From positions 24,914 to 50,210 of the forward strand of contig DMDA01000056.1 of NCBI GenBank assembly GCA_003451595.1: a stretch of DNA of 25,297 nt. The letters run 5' to 3'. The position numbers were made by a program, and so were the translations under genes. Origin of the DNA: Chloroflexota bacterium (GTDB lineage: Bacteria; Chloroflexota; Anaerolineae; Caldilineales; Caldilineaceae). Of this stretch, positions 1 to 6,988 are shown piece by piece; the stretch's first letter is position 1, and each line of letters opens with the position of its first letter. The notes below the pieces were generated by a model. The model ran no database searches. It saw only the letters and a list, made by a program, of their open reading frames with translations, and was not told the DNA's origin.

Positions 1-900
1 ATGTTCGCCGTCCTGACCGAGGCGCTGGCAATCCATCGGCTACAGCGCAATGCCCGGATGGAGGTAAGCTCCCTGTATGAGCTTGGCATCTGGTATGACG
101 CGCGTCATCGCTACGTTGAGGCGCAGCAACATTACCAGCAGGCGCTCGTGCTGGCCAAGGCGATCCCTGATCCTTTATGCGTGCTGGAAATCTGGACCAA
201 CATCGGCATCTCGCGCGACCAGATGGGTGACTATAGCGGCGCTTTGACGGCCACGCTGCATGCCCTTGCGATGGAGCCTCTGGTCAATGATGCGCAACTG
301 CGCTGCACCATTCTGGCCAACCTCAGCCTTCATTACCATCACCTGGGTGAGCAAACCAAAGCGATCGAGCACGCTCAGAAAGCCATCTCGCTGGCTGAAA
401 CCATCGAAATGCCAATGATGGCAGCCTATGGCTACGATTTTCTCGGCCATGCCTGGCTGGCATTACAGCGCCCGACAGCAGCGGAAGCCGCCTACCGCCA
501 GGCGCTGGCGCTGCGCCAGCAGAGCGACCTGACGCTGCCAGCCTTTGAATCGCGCGCCGGGCTGGCGCGCATCAAGCTGGCGCAGCACGATCTCACCGAC
601 GCTGCCGCATGGGTGGCGCCGATTGCAGCCCATCTGCTGGAGCATACCCTGGAGGGTGTGGAAGAACCGCTGCGCGTCTACTGGACAGTGTACGCGGTCT
701 TGCAAGCAACCAATGACCCACGCGCCGATGCAATCCTGACGCGCGCGCTTGATTTACTGCACCACAACGCCGCTCAAATCTCGGACCCTATCAGCCGCCA
801 ACGTTACCTGACGCAGGTTGACGCGCATCAGCGCCTGCTGCGCGAGTCTGCACTATGTTTGGAACAAAATATGCTTCGCAGGTCATCGCCGCTGGCGTGA
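1..900 (+). CDS. TPR-repeat protein, C-terminal part (5' end outside window)
   Basis: The reading frame is open from the first base and stops with TGA at 898-900, so this is probably the C-terminal 299 residues of a larger protein; the ATG at base 1 may simply be an internal Met. The visible part is almost all alpha-helical repeats of TPR type: pairs of helices with the usual small/aromatic pattern, for example YVEAQQHYQQALVLAKA near residue 38, a repeat near residues 78-92 (DYSGALTATLHALAM), one near 118-132 and AAEAAYRQALALRQQ near 160. Such tails commonly end large signalling ATPases (SARP/AfsR- or LuxR-like regulators, adenylate cyclases), where they bind partner proteins. I cannot see the N-terminal domain, so the function is open. 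The region 901-1045 after it holds nothing I recognise. Confidence 0.75.
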   Translation: MFAVLTEALAIHRLQRNARMEVSSLYELGIWYDARHRYVEAQQHYQQALVLAKAIPDPLCVLEIWTNIGISRDQMGDYSGALTATLHALAMEPLVNDAQLRCTILANLSLHYHHLGEQTKAIEHAQKAISLAETIEMPMMAAYGYDFLGHAWLALQRPTAAEAAYRQALALRQQSDLTLPAFESRAGLARIKLAQHDLTDAAAWVAPIAAHLLEHTLEGVEEPLRVYWTVYAVLQATNDPRADAILTRALDLLHHNAAQISDPISRQRYLTQVDAHQRLLRESALCLEQNMLRRSSPLA

Positions 901-1045
901 CATGTTTTCAGTAGTGCGTGGCGTCAGTAAAACCTGGTTGTGCATCTTGATTGAGGAATGGTAGACTGCAACAACCAACGATTGCCAATACTTATTCCAA
1001 TTTCAGTGCAGCGCATTTTCAGTGCCGCGCACACGGTAAACCGAT

Positions 1046-1960
1046 ATGAACACTTCGACATCTGGACTTGGCCCAGCTTTCTTCCCATCCCAGCCAGCGC
1101 GCACATTTGCGGAGGCGCAAACGCGCATTGTGGCGTTGCAGGCGTTGGACGACGCCTCGGTGCGCCCCGGCAGCGGTACGACCTTGCGGTCACACGGGAA
1201 AAAAGTCGAGCGCGCCGTCGTCTTCTATCACGGCTACACCAACGCGCCGCCACAGTTCGCCCGCCTGGGTGAAGAGTTTTTCCAGCGCGGCTACAATGTG
1301 CTCGTGCCGCGTCTACCCCATCATGGCCTGCACGACCCCATGACAACAGCACAGGAGAAGCTGACCGCCGAAGAACTGGTGCAAACGATCCAGGAAAGCG
1401 TCGATATCGCCCAGGGATTGGGCGAGCATGTGAGCGTCTGTGGCATCTCTTGTGGTGGCGTGATGGCCTCCTGGGTGGCGCAGTATCGTTCCGATGTGGA
1501 CCTGGTGGTTGGGATCGCCCCTTCCGCCGGGTTGCCCTTTGCACCGATGTGGGTGAGCACTCTCTTTCGCAACGTTGCCCCCCACCTCAAGAATATGTAT
1601 ATCTGGTGGGACCCACGCGTGAAAGAGCAGATCGTTGGCCCGCCTTACGCCTATCCACGCTTTAGCACACACAGCCTGGCGCAAATCTTCCGGCTGGGGC
1701 GCCACATCTACGACATGAGCGCTAACATGCCCGCACGCGCAAAATGCCTGAAGTCGATCACCAGCGAGTTCGACACGGCCGTCAAAAACACGATCGTCTA
1801 CGACATCCTCGACCACTGGGAAAGTCACGGCGTCACCATCGAACGGTATATTTTCCCGGCATCGCAAAAAGTCTGGCACGACATGATCGACCCCAACCAG
1901 ACCTTCCAGCAGGTTGACCTGACCTATCCGGTGATCATACGCATGCTGACGGAGGCATGA
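1046..1960 (+). CDS. alpha/beta-hydrolase (esterase/lipase-like)
   Basis: A 304-residue protein with the alpha/beta-hydrolase fold. The oxyanion-hole strand VVFYHGYTN has HG at residues 62-63. The nucleophile elbow is GISCG with Ser135. The likely acid is Asp243 in SEFDTAVKN and the likely base His278 in KVWHDMIDP, so a complete Ser-Asp-His triad is visible. There is no signal peptide or membrane segment, so it is probably cytoplasmic. The residue after the catalytic Ser is Cys. Substrate is unknown; the family includes carboxylesterases, monoacylglycerol lipases and C-C hydrolases. The ATG at 1046 has no strong Shine-Dalgarno, so the exact start is uncertain, but residues before about 20 are not conserved-looking. 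It lies convergent to the next gene with only 36 bp between the two stops and no hairpin there. Confidence 0.8.
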   Translation: MNTSTSGLGPAFFPSQPARTFAEAQTRIVALQALDDASVRPGSGTTLRSHGKKVERAVVFYHGYTNAPPQFARLGEEFFQRGYNVLVPRLPHHGLHDPMTTAQEKLTAEELVQTIQESVDIAQGLGEHVSVCGISCGGVMASWVAQYRSDVDLVVGIAPSAGLPFAPMWVSTLFRNVAPHLKNMYIWWDPRVKEQIVGPPYAYPRFSTHSLAQIFRLGRHIYDMSANMPARAKCLKSITSEFDTAVKNTIVYDILDHWESHGVTIERYIFPASQKVWHDMIDPNQTFQQVDLTYPVIIRMLTEA

Positions 1961-1996
1961 GCACGCTTTCCTGCTCTCACCGGCTCGACGCTCCGG

Positions 1997-3055
1997 CTAC
2001 TCGAAAGGCTTCCGCCCTTTGCGCCAGACCAGCGCGCTCGCCAACCCCAGGCCGAGCAAGCCAAGCAACACATCGCGTCCCCGGATCAACACACTGAGAC
2101 TGACGCCCGCCGCCGGCGACTGACCGAGCAGCCGCATGGCCAGGGCCTGGCTGGCTTCCAGCGCGCCGAGGGCAGCTGGCAATGGCAGCAGGATCGCCAC
2201 GCGCGCCGCCAGCAATGCCGCCACTGCTTCGGGCAGCGCGAGGTCCAGCCCCAGCACGGCAGTCATCAGCCAGAACTCGCCGACGATGGCAGCCCAGCTC
2301 AGGAGCGAGGCGCCAACTGCCAACAACATCGTGATGGGATGATGACGGCAGAGCGCGATGCTTTGCGTCTCGCTCTGGCGCACAGCGTTGGCAAAGCGAG
2401 AGGCGGCCAGCGCTGTGCTGTGCGGTCGCAGCCAGCGCCAGGGGCGCTCCGCCCAGGCCAGCAACGCTGATACGGGGTGACGTCCCAACATCAGCGCAGC
2501 CAGCAGGCTCAACGGCAACAACAGAAGCACGACGCTCGTGGCCAGCAATTGCGTTTCACTCACACCTGGCAGCGCCTGCGCCCGCACGACAAAGATCACG
2601 CCGAGGGTCAAAAAGGTGAAGTTTGCCGCCATCTCAAGCACTTTGTCGATGACGACCGCGGCCACCGACACGGCAACCGGCGCTTTGTGGCGCGAGGTGA
2701 TCAGATAGACCTGCAGGGGTTCACCGCCAAAGTGGGGGCCGGGTGTGAAGTAACTCACGGCAAAGGTGGCAAGGCGATAGGCCATCAGCAGCAAATAGTT
2801 GATCCGATAGCCTTGCGCCGCCAGGAGCAGCCACCAGCGTGCGCTGAAGGTCGCCAGCACGGCCACGTTGACGATGAGCAGCAATGCGATCTGCGCGGGT
2901 TGAAGGTGAGCCAGGCGCGCCCAGACCTCACCCAGATCGACGGCGCGCAAGGTCAGCCACAAGAGCAGCACGGCGAGCGCCAGCCAGAAGAGATGTGGCA
3001 GCACCCGCCCCGTCTGCCATTGGCGACGCGACCATTGCAGCAGCGCTGTTGTCAT
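1997..3055 (-). CDS. Flippase-like integral membrane protein (LPG synthase TM/UPF0104 family)
   Basis: A 352-residue polytopic membrane protein resembling the lysylphosphatidylglycerol synthase transmembrane domain/UPF0104 family, known for flippase domains and glycolipid-linked membrane proteins. I see about eight hydrophobic segments, starting with LFWLALAVLLLWLTLRAVDL. Family-typical signatures are present: YFTPGPHFGGEPLQVYLI in the first half (the P..GGE..R/Q.Y element) and LPAALGALEASQAL near the C terminus. The open frame extends further upstream, but the ATG at 3055 overlaps the TGA of the preceding gene as ATGA (3052-3055), a classic translational coupling, so I take that start. It is the last gene of the trio with the FkbM methyltransferase and the CDP-alcohol phosphatidyltransferase. 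An inferred role is moving or processing a lipid or polyprenol-linked product; the substrate cannot be read from the sequence. Confidence 0.8.
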   Translation of the reverse strand: MTTALLQWSRRQWQTGRVLPHLFWLALAVLLLWLTLRAVDLGEVWARLAHLQPAQIALLLIVNVAVLATFSARWWLLLAAQGYRINYLLLMAYRLATFAVSYFTPGPHFGGEPLQVYLITSRHKAPVAVSVAAVVIDKVLEMAANFTFLTLGVIFVVRAQALPGVSETQLLATSVVLLLLPLSLLAALMLGRHPVSALLAWAERPWRWLRPHSTALAASRFANAVRQSETQSIALCRHHPITMLLAVGASLLSWAAIVGEFWLMTAVLGLDLALPEAVAALLAARVAILLPLPAALGALEASQALAMRLLGQSPAAGVSLSVLIRGRDVLLGLLGLGLASALVWRKGRKPFE

Positions 3056-4200
3056 ACGGCGGCCTCGTCGCGTGCGCCCAACTTGGCGTGCAAGTAATAC
3101 TCCTCTGGCGTCCACAACGCCAGGCGCCCACTCCCCAGATGCAGGATGTAGACGGCGCACGCCAGCAGCAGGCTATTGTCGGGGCGCAATCCGACCTGCA
3201 CTGCGCTGAAGGCGGCCACAAAGGCCAGCATCAGCGCGGCAGCGCGTCCGACGACGCCCAACAAGAGCAACAACGCGCCTGGCGCTGCAAACCATGCCAG
3301 CCCGTCGGCGAGCGCGTCCCCCTGTATCATCGAGAGGACGAGCGCGGCGCCGATCAAGCGCACCAGCGGCGGCGTCCATTGCTCGAAGATCAATTTGGCG
3401 CGCTGGCGCACCCGTTGATAGGCGGTGGATTCTGCATCGATCGTATCGCTGACCACCAGCCAATCGCGGCCAAAGCTGAAGAGCAGCGGCACGGCAAAGA
3501 GCCAGGCCGCAAACCGCGCCGCGTCTGGCGTCCATGTTGGCCAGAGGATGATACTGATGAAGCCGGTCTGAAAACCAGCAATCAGCCGCCGATGGTCGGA
3601 GGGCGGCAGATCGAAGACCGGCCAGCCCAGCCGTTGACGCACCCAGATGCCGAAGATGAACAACTGACGTCCCAGACCCAGGAGCAGGTACCAGGCGGGC
3701 AGATGATCGTACTGAATCGCCAGCCCCACTGCGATCAGAATGCCCAGTCCATCGAACTCCATATCCAGGATGGCGCCAAGTTTGGTTTCGCGACGGGTGT
3801 AGCGGGCGACGAAGCCATCAAAGAAGTCGATCACGCGCTCGCTCATGTAGAGCGCAGCCGGCGCCCAAGCCAACCAGCCGTGCGGCGTTGGACCAAAGAG
3901 AAAGCCGGCCAGCAGACAAGCCAACAGCCCGCGCGTCAGCGTCATGCCGTTGGCGAGGCCCAGGTCGTGGAAGAGCGTCGCCCCGTCTGGGTGGTGGTTG
4001 AAGCGTAGCGCCCACCACAGCACGACCATTTGCACGACCGTCGTCGCCGCTGCCAACGCCAGCCAGCGCATTGCGTCCGGCCTCGGCCAGAATTGGAGCA
4101 TGGCCCAGTAACCGGTTATCAGCACGGCGCTGTAGAACAGGGCGACGTACACCCATTGCCGGCGTAAACCGACGAGCGCCTGTTGGTCATTCCACAGCAT
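3052..4200 (-). CDS. CDP-alcohol phosphatidyltransferase family membrane protein with extended C-terminus
   Basis: A 382-residue membrane protein carrying a perfect CDP-alcohol phosphotransferase signature, DG-x2-AR-x8-G-x3-D-x3-D, at residues 128-150 (Asp128, Arg133, Gly142, Asp146, Asp150). These enzymes join a CDP-activated diacylglycerol or alcohol to an acceptor alcohol at the membrane. Ordinary family members are about 180-240 residues. Here a further block of hydrophobic helices follows (roughly residues 250-360), including a stretch LAWFAAPGALLLLLGVVGRA that is DoxX-like in feel, so this may be a fusion. The frame is open upstream, but I choose the ATG at 4200 because it sits two bases after the stop of the upstream gene. 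It is coupled by ATGA to the downstream flippase-like gene. Exact substrate unknown. Confidence 0.8.
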   Translation of the reverse strand: MLWNDQQALVGLRRQWVYVALFYSAVLITGYWAMLQFWPRPDAMRWLALAAATTVVQMVVLWWALRFNHHPDGATLFHDLGLANGMTLTRGLLACLLAGFLFGPTPHGWLAWAPAALYMSERVIDFFDGFVARYTRRETKLGAILDMEFDGLGILIAVGLAIQYDHLPAWYLLLGLGRQLFIFGIWVRQRLGWPVFDLPPSDHRRLIAGFQTGFISIILWPTWTPDAARFAAWLFAVPLLFSFGRDWLVVSDTIDAESTAYQRVRQRAKLIFEQWTPPLVRLIGAALVLSMIQGDALADGLAWFAAPGALLLLLGVVGRAAALMLAFVAAFSAVQVGLRPDNSLLLACAVYILHLGSGRLALWTPEEYYLHAKLGARDEAAV

Positions 4201-4202
4201 GG

Positions 4203-4958
4203 TCAGACTCGCTTTGCATAGATGTCGCCGGAGCCGGAAGCCTCGGAAAGTCCTTTTAGCCACTGGATCGTTTCCGCCGCAGTGAGCCAGTGCGCGGATT
4301 GCCAGCGATGTTGTTCACCCACCGACCAGTTGAAGACATACGCGCCAAGTTCGGAAAGCCGCGTCACACAGTCGATCGCCAGCGCCCTGGCTGCACCGAT
4401 GTATTCAAAGGAGAGCACGGCCAGAGGACGCGTCAACCCGCGCAACACTTCTAGCTCATAGCCTTCGACATCAATCTTGCAGAAGCGCGGCTCACCGTAC
4501 CGGGCGATCAACTCGTCGAGCGTTGTCACCTTCACAGGGACAGTTTGCTCCCAGCGCACACCGGCAAACGCGTCCGCCTGTTGCACAGCCGCGATCCAGG
4601 GCTGCGAGAGCGTTGTCACCGTGGGCGTAGCCGCGCTCACGAAGAGCGGCGCGACGCCAGGCGCAGCGCCAACTGCCTCTGCGACCAGCGTAATCTGCGG
4701 GTGACGCCCATACCAGCGGCGCAGCAAAGCGGTGCACGCGGGCTGCGGTTCAACGCCGACCACCAACGCACCCAGTTGTGACCAGACCAGCAGTCGATTG
4801 CCAACGTGCGCGCCAAGGTCAAAGCAAAGATCGCCAGGACCGATAAATTGCGCGTAGAAGCGTCGCATCCGACGCAGCTTGAGCGGATTGCCGTAGTAAA
4901 CCAATAGCGAACGCAGCAGGCCGATGCGCTGCTGCACTCTATGTCCACCTGAAAGCAT
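4203..4958 (-). CDS. FkbM family SAM-dependent methyltransferase
   Basis: A 251-residue methyltransferase. Motif I, the SAM-binding loop, is FDLGAHVGN with Asp47, and the strand after it ends GVEPQP. The FkbM-family hallmark KIDVEGYELEVLRGL lies at residues 161-175 (Asp163, Glu165). FkbM members typically methylate hydroxyl groups of sugars, polyketides or glycolipids. The frame can be extended to a TTG at 5006, but the ATG at 4958 has an AGGAT Shine-Dalgarno six bases upstream and gives a normal family length. It is followed within two bases by the CDP-alcohol phosphatidyltransferase and then the flippase-like gene, suggesting the three act on one membrane-associated lipid or glycan. That joint role is inference. 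Confidence 0.85.
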   Translation of the reverse strand: MLSGGHRVQQRIGLLRSLLVYYGNPLKLRRMRRFYAQFIGPGDLCFDLGAHVGNRLLVWSQLGALVVGVEPQPACTALLRRWYGRHPQITLVAEAVGAAPGVAPLFVSAATPTVTTLSQPWIAAVQQADAFAGVRWEQTVPVKVTTLDELIARYGEPRFCKIDVEGYELEVLRGLTRPLAVLSFEYIGAARALAIDCVTRLSELGAYVFNWSVGEQHRWQSAHWLTAAETIQWLKGLSEASGSGDIYAKRV

Positions 4959-5176
4959 CACACCATCCTGTGTGCGTGACCGGGGCGTGCCCGGACAGGG
5001 AGTCAAACGTTGCCTGCGGCGTCTTGGCTGCGTGGATCAACCAGGGTTTGCCGCGCCGTGGCAACATTGGCAGCATACCACAGGGAACGCATGGGTGTAG
5101 TACGCTTGCTTCTATTGAATACGTGAATACGCGGGTGACTGGATTTAGGGGACAGTGGCGCCTTGCTGTGGTTCGC

Positions 5177-5207
5177 AAAACTCCCGGGTTCGGCTGGAAC
5201 CCGGGAG
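5177..5207 (-). terminator. Rho-independent terminator after gcvH
   Basis: On the minus strand an 11-bp perfect GC-rich stem (CTCCCGGGTTC, five-base loop, GAACCCGGGAG; arms 5197-5207 and 5181-5191) is followed at once by TTTT (5180-5177). It lies 20 bases past the gcvH stop, so it should end the gcvT-gcvH transcript and separate it from the FkbM-CDP-flippase trio. The rest of the 268-bp gap 4959-5226 shows no gene; a promoter for the trio should be there, but I cannot pick one with confidence. Confidence 0.8.
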
Positions 5208-5226
5208 CGCTGAATCCATCTGGACG

Positions 5227-5622
5227 TTACTCTAGTTCTTCGACAAACTTGTCGTACTCCGCCGGCGTCATCAACGCCGCCAGGTCGGCTTCCAGATTGC
5301 TTGGCTTGACCTTGAAGAACCAAGCGTCGTAGGGTCGCTCGTTGACGATCTCTGGCGTGTCTTCGAGCGCACTGTTGACTTCGACCACCTCGCCGCTGAC
5401 CGGCGCCAGCACATCCTCCGCCGCCTTGACCGACTCTACAGTCGCCGCCTGCTTGCCAGCCGTCACCGTGTCACCCACTTCGGGCAGGTCCACGTAGACG
5501 ACGTCGCTCAGCGCGTCCTGGGCGTAGTCCGAGACGCCGACAACAACGATGTCGTCATCCACGCGCGCCCATTCGTGGCTTTTGGCATATTTGACGCTCT
5601 GATCCAATTTGTAGCTTGCCAT
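5227..5622 (-). CDS. gcvH: Glycine cleavage system H protein (lipoyl carrier)
   Basis: A 131-residue H protein, the normal length. H protein carries the aminomethyl intermediate of glycine on a lipoyl-lysine between the P, T and L proteins of the glycine cleavage system in the cytoplasm. The lipoylation motif VESVKAAEDVLAPVSGEVVEVN is seen in sequence, with Lys66 as the modified residue, and the family N-terminal strand YAKSHEWARVDDD and C-terminal PYDAWFFKVKPSN are intact. The frame continues upstream, but the ATG at 5622 is preceded by AAGGAGTC, a good Shine-Dalgarno, and starts exactly where H proteins start. It lies 52 bp downstream of gcvT in the same orientation. gcvP and lpd are not in the window. 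Confidence 0.97.
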   Translation of the reverse strand: MASYKLDQSVKYAKSHEWARVDDDIVVVGVSDYAQDALSDVVYVDLPEVGDTVTAGKQAATVESVKAAEDVLAPVSGEVVEVNSALEDTPEIVNERPYDAWFFKVKPSNLEADLAALMTPAEYDKFVEELE

Positions 5623-5641
5623 GGTTGACTCCTTGTCAATC

Positions 5642-5670
5642 GAGATTGGGAGATTGGAGAGTGAGAGATT
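5642..5670. repeat. Short GATT-rich repeat between gcvT and gcvH
   Basis: In the 52-bp gap between gcvT and gcvH the plus strand reads as units of GAGATT separated by two to nine bases (GAGATTGGGAGATTGG followed by AGAGTGAGAGATT). It is the same kind of low-complexity sequence as the longer array at 24065-24199. It is intercistronic and does not overlap the gcvH ribosome binding site. Function unknown. Confidence 0.6.
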
Positions 5671-5674
5671 CGAC

Positions 5675-6766
5675 TTACTTGTACTTTGGCTTGTAGAAGG
5701 GGCGCTTAACCACGACGGCCGCTTTGGGCTGCCCGCGCACAATGACATCGAGTTTTGTCCCCAGCGCGCTGTATTCGGCTGGCACATAGGCCATCGCCAG
5801 GAACTTGTCGAGCGTGGGGCTTTTCATGCCGGAGGTGACGTAGCCGACAATCTTGCCATTCACCGCTACATCGTAATGCTCGCGCGGCACCGCTTTCTCG
5901 ACCATCTCCAGCCCAACAAGCACGCGCGCGGGCTTTTCCAACTTGACCTTGAGCAGCGCCTCGCGCCCAATGAACGATTTTTCCCACGACATCGTCCAGC
6001 CAAGGCGCGCCTCGAGCGGGTTGATCGTCGGACCGAGTTCGTGGCCGTAGAGGGGCATGCATGCCTCGAAGCGCAGGCTGTCGCGCGCGGCCAGCCCACA
6101 CGCCAGCAGGCCATCAGCCTGGCCTGTCGTCAGCAGCAACTTCCAAAAGTCGACTACGCCCTCGGTGGGTACATACAGCTCGAAGCCATCTTCGCCCGTG
6201 TAGCCAGTGCGTCCAGCGATCACATATTGACCGCCAATGTCCGTCTCGATGGCAGTGCGCGTGGCGACCGTGTGGAGCGGATAGTCGGTTAGCTTCTGCA
6301 GAATCTGCTCAGCTTGCGGGCCTTGCAGCGCCAGCATCGCCAGCTCATCCGAGCGGTCGATCAGCGCTGCATCGTAGCCATGCAGGTGATGCTCGATCCA
6401 CGCCCAATCCTTGGCGCGGTTGGCGGCATTGACGATCACCAGCCAGCGACCACCCAGCTTATAGAGGAAGATGTCGTCGACGACCGTGCCATCGTCGTAG
6501 CAAAGCACGCTGTAGTGCGCGTCGCCCAGTTGCATCTGGCGGATGTCCCACACCTGAAGCTGTTGCAGGCAGGCATCGGCATCCGGCCCCGCCAGCTCGA
6601 ACTGGCCCATGTGGTCGATGTCGAAGAGGCCGGCAGCGGTGCGCACGGCGTGATGTTCGGCAGTGGGGCCGGTTGGGTATTGGACGGGCAGCTCATAGCC
6701 GGCAAATTCCACCATGCGTCCGCCCATGGCAACATGGGTTTCATAGAGTGGCGTTCGTTGCAACAC
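5675..6766 (-). CDS. gcvT: Glycine cleavage system T protein (aminomethyltransferase)
   Basis: A 363-residue aminomethyltransferase, full length for the family. It takes the aminomethyl group from lipoyl-H protein, releasing ammonia and forming 5,10-methylene-tetrahydrofolate. Visible signatures are the start TPLYETHVAMGGRMVEFAGYELPVQY, FDIDHMG at 48-54, GRTGYTGEDGFELY at 185-198, the folate-side region NPLEARLGWTM, and a C-terminal RPFYKPKYK. The start is GTG at 6766 preceded by AAAGGAGC seven bases upstream. It leads the gcvT-gcvH pair, which is closed by the hairpin at 5177-5207. No gcvP follows, so the decarboxylase must be encoded elsewhere. I looked for a glycine riboswitch in the 222-bp leader and did not recognise one. 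Confidence 0.96.
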   Translation of the reverse strand: MLQRTPLYETHVAMGGRMVEFAGYELPVQYPTGPTAEHHAVRTAAGLFDIDHMGQFELAGPDADACLQQLQVWDIRQMQLGDAHYSVLCYDDGTVVDDIFLYKLGGRWLVIVNAANRAKDWAWIEHHLHGYDAALIDRSDELAMLALQGPQAEQILQKLTDYPLHTVATRTAIETDIGGQYVIAGRTGYTGEDGFELYVPTEGVVDFWKLLLTTGQADGLLACGLAARDSLRFEACMPLYGHELGPTINPLEARLGWTMSWEKSFIGREALLKVKLEKPARVLVGLEMVEKAVPREHYDVAVNGKIVGYVTSGMKSPTLDKFLAMAYVPAEYSALGTKLDVIVRGQPKAAVVVKRPFYKPKYK

Positions 6767-6846
6767 AGATCGCTCCTTTGCGTCGGTATTTTTCGGTATT
6801 TTGACGAAGCCTCATCGACCACTGCGGTTAGAAGATAGCTTTCAGC

Positions 6847-6876
6847 AGTATAAAACGCTCGCTACGCAATGCCCAA
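6847..6876 (-). promoter_or_regulatory. Candidate sigma70-type promoter for gcvT-gcvH
   Basis: On the minus strand TTGGGC (6876-6871) and TATACT (6852-6847) are separated by 18 bases, about 80 bases upstream of the gcvT GTG. The -10 match is good and the -35 partial. Upstream of it, TGTTAGCGAA at 6881-6890 is matched by its inverse TTCGCTAACA at 6975-6984, which could be a pair of regulator half-sites, a long-range stem or chance. This is pattern recognition only. Confidence 0.4.
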
Positions 6877-6988
6877 ACGCTGTTAGCGAATTGAGAGGCG
6901 GATTGAAGAATGACGGCGCACCTTTCCATCCGCACAATCTGCTCAATTTTGCTCTCCATCACTGCTGACAGCGCTTCGCTAACACGGC

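Noticed and set aside
4959..5006. TTG start at 5006 for the FkbM methyltransferase, adding 16 residues.
   Set aside because: ATG 4958 has a better ribosome binding site and the added residues (Pro/Arg/Thr-rich) do not look like part of the fold.
5181..5207. The hairpin here as a third copy of the dispersed repeat at 8712 and 20457.
   Set aside because: It shares only GGTTCGGCT-like bases by chance of a similar stem; the conserved 3' end GCCGGAGGCGATGACC is absent, and the T-run makes a terminator the simpler reading.
5623..5787. N-terminal extension of gcvH by 55 codons.
   Set aside because: It would run through the GATT repeat and into gcvT; the ATG at 5622 has a clear AGGAG and matches the family start.
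6767..6988. Glycine riboswitch upstream of gcvT.
   Set aside because: Looked for on the minus strand because of the gene downstream, but I could not recognise the conserved core elements; not reported as a feature.
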